Shown here: piece after piece, positions 12,731 to 23,600 of the stretch
How the letters are laid out: every line of letters starts with the position of its first letter
How positions within the stretch are numbered: position 1 is the stretch's first letter
Position numbers and translations under genes: made by a program
DNA from: Pipra filicauda
Taxonomy: Eukaryota; Chordata; Aves; Passeriformes; Pipridae
Assembly: GCF_003945595.2 (NCBI RefSeq)
Contig: NW_024104358.1
Span: 744,001 to 808,000 of the forward strand
Direction: 5' to 3'
DNA length: 64,000 bases
The notes under the pieces: model-generated
The model's database searches: none
Seen by the model: the letters and a program-made list of their open reading frames with translations, nothing else
What the model was told of the DNA's origin: nothing

Positions 12731-14484
12731 TTAAAAGCTGGTCACTGACTCTTTTTTGTTTGACATTCTTCTGGTACTGGCCAGAGATTTCACTTAGCTT
12801 TAATCTCACTTTGTATCATGTAATTAAGAAAAAGAACATTCTGCAATAGCCCTACCCTTCTCAATGCTATCATCTTCATGAAATTTTGCACCAGAGTTCT
12901 GACAGCTGCTTTGGTGGTCACAACAGGCAAAAGGATGCTCCAGGGCCAACTTCGCCATTACGAACATCCAGGGAAACTTCCAACTATCCGTGTGGTCACA
13001 GTCCATAACACAGTGTTTGCCAGCACAAAGTACTTAGATATTTTAATATAAGCAGCAATTCATGTCATACAAGACCAAACTCAGTAACGAATGGGAGAAG
13101 AACAGGGGTAGCCAAGTGGAGGAACAGCTGTAGATTAAACACCATCCATAGTGCTTTGCTGGAGGGAGAACAATAAATAAAGGCTGAACTGCTGATCTCA
13201 GCTCAGTCCTTGAGGAGCTGTAAGGTCTAGGCCACAGAACAGGTACCAGCATAAAAAAGCATAAGCTACACAGACAAATTGGGTAATGTCTGTTCAAGAG
13301 AGAAATCTAGGCTTGAGCAGGGAAAAGATCACAGATGTGTCACTGCTGAGACGGAAAACCCAGTCAGGTAAAAAGATTTAGGTCTCCTGCATAGCAGGAC
13401 TAGGAAAATCCATGCTGGCTGGCTGCCCTGCATGTGACCCACTGGAATAAAGACTCAAATCTACTCTCCAGACAGACAGTTCCTTACAAAGGAAACTGGA
13501 GATTAAGACTCCACTTGAAATTACCACTTTGTAGGTTAATCTGTGCACATGAACACATGTACACACATGTACTAACACATCGGAAATCCACTGCTGGAAA
13601 CACATCTGAAGCAGGTGGAAATGCAGGATGTAGAGCATTCAGGCTGGGAGGTTTAATGCAGCCATAAATATTACCAGTCTCAGCTATTCCAGCACGACAC
13701 AACCACCGCTCATCAATATTGCTGTCAGCTCCGTGTTAGCAACAAACCACATGACAGGCACGGTCACCCATTCCCCCTGGCCAGGAGGGACCGGCTGCAG
13801 ATGGAGCTCAGCATGCCCACACAGGCACAGCCCTGGACACCTTCCTGCAGGGGTGGGAAGAGGAAACACAGACTGGAACCGGACACCGGGGTGTCATCCA
13901 GGAATTTGCTTGATAGCAGCTTTGTGATCAATTGCTGGGGTGTTGGGCTTTTCAGAAATTATCCAGGAATGCAGAGGCAAACAGAGAGTTCCCTCTGAAG
14001 TCTTGCAGCAAGTGACCTGCCTGAATGCTAAGATATGGACGCCTGCATTCAGGCAGCCTGTCCTCACCTCCCGGCCTTGGAAGGGCTCCTGGGCAGGGAA
14101 GAACAGAAAGGCTTTGATGCAGTGCTCGAGTGTACATGTCAATAAGTATCTACTGACTGCTACAGAGCCGACAGACCACTTTGTTAATGCAGCCAAGCCT
14201 TTAAATTGAATAATCAGAAAATCTCTTCAATATAAATTTTAATTTTTTAATTTCAAGTTTTATTCACACCTCTTCTGATGCTGAACTCACCTACAGAGGG
14301 CTTTGCTGCTTCCTTTGCTAAAATGACAGCTTTTAAAACAGCATCTGCAGTAAGGTCCATCAAAACCAAAATTCAGTTTATAGGATTTTAGAAAGCTTTC
14401 AGTTAATGTTCACTGCTAGTTGTTTTGCATTCTTTAAAATACTCCCCACTGATCTTCCCTTTTATGTTATGTCTCCTGTAATGT
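12731..14484. other. Non-coding stretch
   Basis: No gene recognised. Positions 13540-13580 contain a short irregular CA-rich run ('cacatgtacacacatgt'). The patch at 13720-14110 is GC-richer and open in many frames on both strands, which reflects composition; no frame shows a domain or splice context. Confidence 0.55.
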
Positions 14485-14560
14485 CAAATGGGTCAGATTT
14501 TCAGAAGGAGCCAGCTCTGGCACAAATTCATCCCCACTTAAACCAACAGTAAAAACATCA
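14485..14560. repeat. Possible ancient sauropsid repeat relic
   Basis: The phrases 'gggtcagattttcagaagg' and 'caaattcatccccacttaa' resemble wording frequent in old turtle and bird interspersed repeats. The match is short and made from memory, so family assignment is withheld. Confidence 0.25.
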
Positions 14561-16124
14561 AAGCCCTTGAACAGCAGTCACCTAGTAATACCTGTGCTGG
14601 GGAACTTCCACTATGAACACTTATTTTCAAATTTCGTTCTGAGTATTCATTCTCAAAGTTTTAAAAATATTTTAGTGCCCTTTCTCCACAAACCAAGTAA
14701 CTTCACCATGAGGTTCACGGGGTTTGGTGGGTCTAGATTTCAAAGACACAAAATGAAGTGGGTTTTGGGGAAGAAGACACAAAGAAGCAGGCTAAATGTT
14801 GTAGAGAGGGAGAAGTTATAGAGAGCCCGCAGAAGAAATATTTTCTTGCATTCATGAAAGGTTCTAATAGGACTCACCATCACAACTTTCCTGCAAAAAG
14901 ACTGGCGTAATAAGACACTAGCCTTCGCATGGTCCAGGAGAAAAGCCTGGAACACTGCACCCCATCAGATATACTGACCTGAGATACTTGGAAGAGACAA
15001 GAAAATGAGTTTTCTAGTTATTTATGTAAGCAATTCAGAAAGCACATCCACCAGTTTCTCTTCTCAGAGAAATTTTATTTTTGTGGGGACTTTTCAAGGA
15101 CAAAGACTTCAATTTCTAAACGTCAGCCAGGAAAGGAAAAAGAAAAAAAAAAGGGGGGGAGGGGATGAAAACCCCATCACACTTTTTTAGTGACAACCAA
15201 TGCTGCTCCAATTGCTACCATAGAAGGGCCCAGGTCAGCAGCGTTGTCAGTGATGACAGCAGCGTTGACTGCTTGGTCTCGCTTCCACAGCACTCCTGAT
15301 GGTTGCTGTGCTGCTGGCATGGTGTGCCATCCTCCTCCCAGCACCTAGAGCCCCTGCCTCCAGAAGATGTCAATAATGAGATTCAAGAATAGTGGACTTG
15401 TGTTTACTTCAGGCAAATTAATGGGAGTATTCAAGTTCACACAAAGGTTTGAAATGGAAGGTAGGAGGAAAAACAACTGATAAAACACATCCTCAGAGCC
15501 TTACAGGGTGCACTGTATGCATTCTCCCCTCAAACACCAGTCATGTATCAAACAGGGATCTCTGAACACCTGCCCTCAGGAGCTCTGGGTGACAGCCCGG
15601 CACATGCACAGCAGCCGGCTGAGCCTGGCAGAGGGGCACACCCAGTACCAGGGAGGGATGTCAGGGGACCCAGCTGGTACACCTGGCCAGCCCTTGGGAC
15701 ACAGCAGGTTAACCTGATCCCTCTGCTTTTCAGGGAGCTATCCTGCACTCTCAGAGGGAGTTTAGCTTAAAGAACAGGCAGGCAGACCTGAGAGCAGAGG
15801 CAGGAGTACCCCTCGCACTGCCTGCACAAGCTGGGGCCCAGCTCTGCTTAGAGGGATAAAACCACAGGTGCCCATCAAGCAGGGGCATGGCCACTTGTTC
15901 ACTGGCCGGAGCTGACCTTGGAGCCGCTCGGGCAAACCCTGCAGTGCCCTCTCTGCCTTTCCCCAGAGCTTAGGAGACCCAAAGCAGGGTCTTCTTTGCA
16001 TTTTCCCTTCCTTCCCAGTTTCCTGCACTGTAATTATCACAGGCCACAGCAGAGACAGATAAGTGACGGGGGCAGAGAGAGCAGGAGGGAGGTGCTGGCC
16101 TTGCTGCCTGTAATGGTGGGGTCC
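14561..16124. other. Non-coding stretch with a purine tract
   Basis: Contains the A/G tract at 15129-15165 and a GC-richer interval from about 15540 to 16120. That interval is open in several frames on both strands, including a plus-strand frame of 161 codons starting at 15918. None shows a recognisable domain. Confidence 0.5.
15129..15165 (+). repeat. Polypurine tract (A then G rich)
   Basis: Thirty-seven uninterrupted purines, moving from an A-rich to a G-rich half (a run of ten A followed by seven G). A simple-sequence feature. Confidence 0.8.
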
Positions 16125-16290
16125 TTCCCCGGAGGTCGGCCATTAGAGGCCTCACCTGTCACCAAGCCAGAAATCACAAAATTGCAGATTAAAAGATCTA
16201 TAAAAGGCACCATAAACAACTCCATCCCTCTAGTGACAGGAAGGACGTACTTGACAGGTCTCTGGAGTGTCGAAACTAACGATGGGGACA
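16125..16290. promoter_or_regulatory. Candidate conserved non-coding element
   Basis: Begins with CpG-containing 'ccccggaggtcggcc' and continues with 'gaaatcacaaaattgcag' and 'gattaaaagatctataaaa'. AGATTA is an OTX/bicoid-type core. It overlaps the 161-codon plus-strand frame, so coding potential is not excluded, though no domain is visible. Texture-based inference only. Confidence 0.28.
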
Positions 16291-16967
16291 GAAAGGCAAT
16301 GAGGTGCACGCCAACTCAAAACAGATGCCAAGGGCATCTAAAAAGGTTGTGTGTAGGGGAAAAGAAACACTTTTATCAGCATTTCTCTAGAAAACACAAG
16401 TGATAAAACATGGGATGGAAAATACAGGAGTCACATTCTCAGCAGCACTGTGTCTTACTACCAAAACCATCCTGTTAAATACAACTAAAATATTCCTGCA
16501 CTGAGGTATTCCTGCGCCCAAGCCAAGAATAGCAGAGTTGCTTGCTAAAGAACAGACAAACAAAGCATGAATCTGAGAGAGTTAACCAAAGCTCACTGAG
16601 GAGTTTCCAAAAGGCTACTGGACAGTGTAAATAAAGAACTGAAAAACTGGCTGTACAGAAAAACTGGGAGGTAGAGCTGACTTCCCCCTTCCCCATACTT
16701 CCAAGGAATACCATTGCAAAGTTTTGACAATTACAAAGCACATTAGCTAATCATGAAAATTCATCAAATATGTCATAAGTGACAAGGAAAGAGTACTTGA
16801 CTGCTAAAACTGGATGAGCCACAAAACCTCCTGACAATCACTTACATAAATCACAGGAACATATCCATCATTTGACACAGAAGGTGTTTCCAGAGAGCAA
16901 TATTTTCATGCCAAGAACAAGAAAGTTTGTATACCTCTTTTGGAATCACACCATATTTTGATCATTA
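16291..16967. other. Non-coding stretch, nothing recognised
   Basis: Single-copy AT-rich sequence up to the left target-site duplication of LINE copy A. No coding or repeat signal. Confidence 0.6.
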
Positions 16968-16981
16968 CCATATCAAACCAT
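16968..16981. repeat. Left target-site duplication of LINE copy A
   Basis: ccatatcaaaccat here pairs with ccatatcaacccat at 17664-17677: 13 of 14 bases agree. It abuts the element's 3' end. The pair marks a bona fide retrotransposition. Confidence 0.85.
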
Positions 16982-17663
16982 CATCATGGCTGGGCTTCGT
17001 GAACGAAGATTTGGGGAGGGCTCTACCCACATTTGTTACAAGCGCGCTGGTGGCTAAAAAGGTCAATACGAGACAGACACATCGGTTGCAAAAGGTACAG
17101 CAGAAAGACTCCATAGGTGGTATATTCTGCAATACACGATTCTTTCTGTGTTGTCTTTTCTCCTCAAGAGTGATCCTGCGTGCTTTCTCAAAAGAAGCAG
17201 CAGCATTACAGATGGTGTGTCTCCAGACCTCCCGATTGGAGGCCAGAGTCGACCAGTTATGTTGATCAATATGGTCGAGGCTGAGATGTTGTTTCAGGGA
17301 GCCCTTGTATCTTCTCTTTGGGGCTCCTCTCTTGTGGCAGCCAGTGGCAAGTTCACCATAAAGCAAGATCTTAGGGAGGCAGTGGTCCTTCATCCTTGAG
17401 ACGTGTCTTGCCCAATGCAGCTGTGTTCTCAGCAACATGGCCTCAATGCTTGTGACTGCTGCTTGTTTTAGAACAGACATGTTAGTCACATAATCTGACC
17501 AGTGGATGTTTAGGATTGTTCGGAGGCAGCGTTGATGGAAGTGTTCTAAGAGTCGCAGGTGGTGGCGGTAGATGACTCATAATTCAGATCCATATAAAAG
17601 AGTAGACAGCACAATGGCTCTGTAAACACTGATCTTTGTACTTTTCTTCAAGTGTTTATTTCG
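16982..17663 (-). mobile_element. 5'-truncated non-CR1 LINE retrotransposon, copy A
   Basis: A minus-strand insertion of about 680 bases bounded by a 14-base target-site duplication. It shares its whole 3' part with copy B at 43099-43447; by eye about nine bases in ten match over some 350 bases. Translated on the minus strand it gives the C-terminal portion of a non-LTR retrotransposon polyprotein, downstream of the catalytic RT core. The 3' end (low coordinates) finishes in a short ATGATG-like run rather than poly(A). The encoded tail does not resemble avian CR1 ORF2, and I could not place it in a named clade. It is dead: truncated, with a stop and frameshifts. Confidence 0.9.
16985..17660 (-). 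pseudogene. LINE polyprotein C-terminus relic (post-RT segment and zinc finger)
   Basis: N to C on the minus strand. A thumb-like segment reads AIVLSTLLYGSE (17574-17618 region) and is followed by an in-frame TGA at 17577-17579. A block 'HHLRLLEHFHQRCLRTIL' comes next, then 'LHWARHVSRMKDHCLPK' and 'LLYGELATG', the widely shared linker of many LINE polyproteins. 'RYKGSLKQHLSL' and 'NWSTLASNREVWRHTI' follow, then the C-terminal zinc finger (17038-17098). A one-base deletion near 17083, relative to copy B, breaks the finger. A compensating insertion about 60 bases later restores the frame, which then runs to the 3' end of the element. The missing 5' portion would have carried the endonuclease and RT catalytic motifs, so no enzyme can be made. 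Confidence 0.85.
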
Positions 17664-17677
17664 CCATATCAACCCAT
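17664..17677. repeat. Right target-site duplication of LINE copy A
   Basis: ccatatcaacccat, the partner of 16968-16981 with one mismatch. It lies at the truncated 5' end of the element. Confidence 0.85.
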
Positions 17678-20600
17678 TTCAGTGGGAAAAAATGGGTTAT
17701 GATTTTGTAGTCTAAAACTGAAACATTTGCAACTGAGGCAGAGGGCCTTCCTGTCCACACCAAGGCAGCATGAGCAAGGTAGAGTTGCACTGCTGAGGAC
17801 GCTTGCACCTAAGTAATGAGGAACGGCAGCAAACACATGTGAACACTTTACATGGTGACACTTCAATCCAGGAAGTAGTACCAGATTAGAAATGCTAATC
17901 CTAAATGGTTTACAACAGTATTGGAACAAAAGAAAACAGGCAGAAGGTTTATTGCACTTTGTTTCAAGAACTGTACATATGGCATTATATCATATCAAAA
18001 GGTAAGAGCACTTAAATGAGTGCAGTTGTAATTCTTTTGTTTTCAAATGCTAGGTTCTGGTTTTGCATGTGTAACTGGAAATGTCCTAATTTATTTTGTA
18101 TTTCTTTTTTAAACTTGTTTCTTCCCTACCCTCCCATCCCAAGTATTCCTAATACGAATTTGTAACTTCATAAATATAAGTTTCTCTTCTTCCTGCTACA
18201 AATACAAGCCCAAGATAAAACTTGCAATCTACTTGAAGATGAAATGTTATTTTGTTTTTTGTTACAGGAAACCCTGTTCACCTCCTGTGAACCTCCTGCT
18301 CTTCAGAGCTGATCCCAGTCAGCAGCCAGAACTGCTCTGCTCTTTAGATGTTTGGTTGCATCCACCCCACACTGAGACTCTCTGCATGCTTCCCATTAGA
18401 GCAACTAACTTACTTCCTTTTCCATAAATTCTGAGTGCAGAGCAGAAAACAGCACATGGACTAACATAGGTTAGCAGCTTATAAGCTTCAGCAGCTGATC
18501 TTTGCACCAGGCATGGGTTTCCCTTTGGGAAGGGGTAACACAGAAGATACAGTAAGCAGTTCTGCACACAAGGTATCAGAAGGATGCAAAGAGCAGCAAT
18601 AAAATACATGTTTCTTGACACATTATTTCAAGAAGAAATAACCTGCCATCCTCAGCTTCTTTCCTTCCTTCTACAATTTTTTTTTTAAATTCTGAGTCTT
18701 GACAGTAGCTCTCAATATCCCACCATTTTATACAATATTATGCATTGTCAACATCCTGTGGAGTTTGAAGATGTCAATGATAGCTTAAAAAATAGCACAC
18801 TAGTTCTGTTCTCTACCATTCTTGAAATGCTGTCAAGAGATATATTGATAATTAAATCTCTATGTACATCAAAAGACATCCCTCAGCCCAGTAAAATGCA
18901 TACACTCCAGCAGCACAATTAGTCTGAGATGACATCCTAGATTTTCTAGCTAACAAGGTCAAGAGAGAAAAGATGGGAAATCACACCTATTCAACTGCAG
19001 TCTTTACTGGCATTTGTCTGCAAATGTTAGCTGTATTTCTTTTTTAAATTTAAACTTGTCTTGCTAGCAAATGGAGAAAAAGATTGATTTTATAGTCCAT
19101 ACACTAAAATATAGCATGTTGAAAAACAATATTCCACATGCCTCAGGAAGATCAGCAATTGCATATCAGTTCTCATCATTTTCACATAAAAATTTCTGCA
19201 CAGTTGCCACCTACTTAACAATAAACAAATAAATAATTTTTTTTTTAAAAAGAGATTGTCTCAATAAAAATAAGGCATCTCCATATAATATCATGGGCAA
19301 GGTGCCTTGGTTACCAGAATCACAGGCAGGTAGATAGTTGAAAAACATCTGATCTTCAATTATTTTATAAAAATATTTGCCACCAAATGTGCCCAAATAA
19401 ATTACGGTCAGTGTACCTGTGCGTGAGCACACTGAACCACAGTAAGCTGCTGTAACTCTCTGACAACAGCAGCACTGGTTATGGCCACACAAAGGAAACA
19501 AAGAAGTCACTGATATTTGTACTTTAATCTGTTTATGTGACATTATTCTACTGAAAATCCAGTTCTTCCGATGACCTGCAGGGTATGCAATATAATACAG
19601 CTCAGTAATTTTGCTCTTTACCTCTCCTCAGAAAGAGAATTACATTTCTCTGCACATGCTGTGATTTATAGCATTCTGTTTTGTTTGTGCTCATAGATTC
19701 CTATTAAGGCCACTAAATCATATAGCTACTGATGGACCTCAATTAGCACTGGAAAGACACAAGAAAAGCTTTGTCAAAAATAGAGTTAGCTGACAAAAGA
19801 CATCTTCGAATCCAAGTTTTCTCATACAACAAAACAAATAACCTGATGAAACAAAATACAGTGGGAAAGTAGTTGCAACCTTAACCATGGAGAAACACCC
19901 CATCAGTTCATAATGAGCACGGGACTGTCATTTATCCCAAAGCTCAGAACAAGGCATTGTCCGTCTGCTCTGACAGCTCTTTGTTACTATCCCCATGATT
20001 GTTTGCAAGCATATTCAATCCAATTAACAGTTTTTTGTAACAAGTATATGGCCTTTGCTAGAAAATGTAACGAACTCTTTGGAGAGAAATCAGAACCTCT
20101 CACTAAATTCCCTTTCATTGCACAAGGAGTCCAGGCTCCTTCCCACCCCCAGCCCCAGAGGATGGATTTTGTTACGGTCACTTCACTCAGGGCTGAACCC
20201 TCAGTAAGCTGGAACAGACTCAAATGGATGGCCTAGAAAAATGTGTATATTGGAAATTAATTTGAAACAAGGATATACAGCAGTTTGAGTATAAATTCAA
20301 ATTCACCAAGGGCTAAGGGGTGACAAGAACTTTAAACTTCCATTAACTTTGGCATTTTTATTTAACAGCATACCTGAAATCTACTGCCAATACAACAAAA
20401 TTTGGTGGTTTCTTTTAAAACGTATCAAAGTGGTTCACTAAAATCCATCTTTCAAGGTACCAACAGAAAATAAAGAATTAAGGTTAAATTAATGACCATG
20501 AAAACAAGTTAAGAGGCATAAAACAACCTTTACTATTGCCTTTGGTTTCTGGAAGATGTAGAACAAGACAAATTCCTTCCCAGCATCTCCAAATACATTA

Positions 20601-23600
20601 TCTCATGGTTTAACATTTTTGCTCTACAAATGTCTGCCAAGTGACCACAATAGACTAATCTTTTGGAATAAGACAAAACTAGATTTTTTTCTTAAAAAAA
20701 AACCTTTAAATATCTATAGTCAAAGTTATGAGATGGGGGGAAAAAAAGCAACAAAAAAAAGAATAGTTCCTTTTTACTAATTTTCTTTCCTGAAAACAAC
20801 TGAAAATAATTTCTAAAATATTCAACTTTAAAAACCTTGCATCAGTTATCTTGGTCTAAAACCATGTAATAAGTTTTTAATTACCATAAGAAAAATTCTT
20901 TATGTGTTTTTAAGAATAATAGATGGATTTAAATAGTAAAGTACCCACAAAAGGAGCTTCCAAAGATTTGCACTGACAGTGAAGTACCAACCCTACAAAC
21001 CCTAACCATTGGGCACAGCACTTTCCCTCTTGTGCAGCTCTGGAGGGAATGGCTCTTTTAAGCAATGGATCCCAAATCCAACAATACGAGTACGAAGAGA
21101 TCATGGGGAATAAGGAACACAGTGAAGGACTGAGTAACATGAACGTCTTTAATAGTATGAACATCCTTAATAGCAACATAACTTTTTGAACAGCTGGCAG
21201 TGGGAGAAAGGAACCTTGTGGAGTGCCAAGGAATTAAATTTGCCTGTTGGCAAGAATGCACCAATTTTTGTTTTAGATTTAGGGGTAAAAAATGAATGAG
21301 AGAATGTAGCCAGATCATGGCCCCTGGTCCTCAACTCAGACCTACGTAAAGAGGGTAAGTTTTATTTTTCTATCTAATCTGATGCAGCTGGGGCCAGTTT
21401 AGACCTTGCGGAAAAAGAAGTTCCAGAATAATACAGATAAAATTCTTAACTGCAGGTAGAGTCAGACACTGGTGATCCAGCGATTTATAATTAGTGGTGA
21501 AGAGCTATGAAGAAGGAGAAACTATAGATATTTTTGTGCTGAAGTACAAATAGGGAGCTTCTACAGAACAGGCTCTGCCTTTTCCAATATAAAAGGAAAA
21601 GCAAAACAAGTAGCATTTTAATTGGAATCATCCCGTATAAATTAAATATGCAGTCTCTCTCTGATTGAAAGCAATGATCCTCATTCCATTCACAAACAGT
21701 TGCAAACTTGTGAATATCTTAATTTCCAGTTTTCTACAGCAGACTTCTGACATTTATTAGAAGTAACAGAGGTTTCTACAAAGGGAACCAGCATGCATCA
21801 TGTCACCCTGTAAAAATACAACCAGGAATCAAGAAAGAACAAAACTTTTGTTCACAAATGCCGTCTTGTTGCAGGGAGATGGCCATGCCTTCTTTTGTAA
21901 GCACACACTTCAACATGTATCTGCAGAGTTCAAATAAACCAGCTGACCTAATTAGCAGACCACAAACCACAGGACAAACAAGGGAATAGCTTCTTTGGCA
22001 AGTGAGTCTGCCTTTCCATTGGTGTCTAGGACCACACTAGGCTTATCATTATAAAAATTTTCTACATAGATCATACTTTGACTCAGTCTAGCAATACATC
22101 TCTTCTCTTTTTAGGTACTTAAACAACCTTTTAGAAGTGGTAAGAAAAACAGTTCTGATGGCAGCTTTTTCAAGAGAAAAGTAACTAGGCAAAACACTGT
22201 CACTGGCAGGTAGGCACCTGTCCCTCCCTCCTACTTCTTTCCACCGATTTAGCACATCCACATCAGCAGATGGAAAGACGACAAAGATTTATTTGCTCAT
22301 AAACACTTCTCAAGTCAGCAGCAGACAGCTGCCCTCTATCTCAGGGAGAAGGCTCTATTCTGACAGGCACTTCAAATGTATTTGTCAATATATATTTGGG
22401 CATATCAATACCTGCTGCCTCTCTCATCCCCAAGCACCATCTCTTCCCCACTCCCATGCCTGTGACAAGAAATCTGACATCTCGGGAGAAAAGGAAAAAC
22501 ACGTACACTCACATACATACACACATCTTTGATCTATATAAGCTCAAGACACAATAACTCCCCTCCAATATTCTTACCCTGACATTTCACAACTGCAGGA
22601 GACCAGCCATTTCAAAGCAAGTTGAATCTCAAACAAGTCAACAACATTAGAGGAAAAAGAAAGACACACTTCCAAATAAGCCAAACACCTTGACCAGACA
22701 CATGCCCAGACTCTTGATTTTTAGAGGTGCAAGAGATCTGGATTTGAATTTTGCAATTTGGAGCTCACTCCAGGTCACCTCTTCCACCTTATTCCACAAG
22801 AAGAAGCTTTCAATAGAGGCAGACTACAGCTAACAAAGTCATACAATTTAGTTGATCCAATAAAATCATCCAGATGGGAAAGATCCTTCCTCGAATGCCT
22901 TGTTATCTTAATTAGATAATCAAGTTTTTTAAGTTCTTTAGTTTGTGCTGTTGGGAGGCAGACACATACACATGACTCACTGAACAACCCTGGGTGAAGT
23001 TCAGCTCTCTTCTTGCACCTGCACTCAATTTAGCAGGACTGTTTCTTGCTTCTTCGCTGCTTGCCACATCAGCTCCTTGAGATTATGCAATTTCCCAAAG
23101 TGGGGCAAAACTCTGCCTCACATGATCTCTTAAAAGAATTGATCTTTGGAAAAGGTCTCCTTGGCCTTCTCTGGAGTCTTTTGTTTCAGCCCCCATGCTA
23201 TTGATGCCAAATAAAAGAGGCTACACATACTAACTGAGCCAAGAAAGGAAAAAAGTCCAGATGGTTTAGTAAGGAGTTTGACATGATTACAAAAAGTTTC
23301 CAAAAACTAGTAACTTTCATGGACTAAGCTGTGTCCTACATTAGTATAGAATGACTTTTTTCCATGATCTCTTTTGGTCTTTTGAAACCTCCCAAAAGCT
23401 CAACATTTCGAATGTAATTTGCTTTATGCCTATTAATTTTTGCTACATTCTTCACAGAAAATGCTCCTCTTTTCCTTCACAACAGATGTTTCAGAAATCT
23501 CCTTCTGTTTGTTTTCTGAGAAGCTCCACACGTACCGGATGTGCTTCTCTAAGAAGAGCTCCATGGAATGGGGTAAACATATGTAGACACAACTAGGTTA

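Noticed and set aside
15918..16403. 161-codon plus-strand frame
   Set aside because: No domain; overlaps an enhancer-like block and a GC-rich interval open on both strands.
16965..17265. Overlapping plus-strand frames through LINE copy A
   Set aside because: They are antisense shadows of the minus-strand LINE coding relic.
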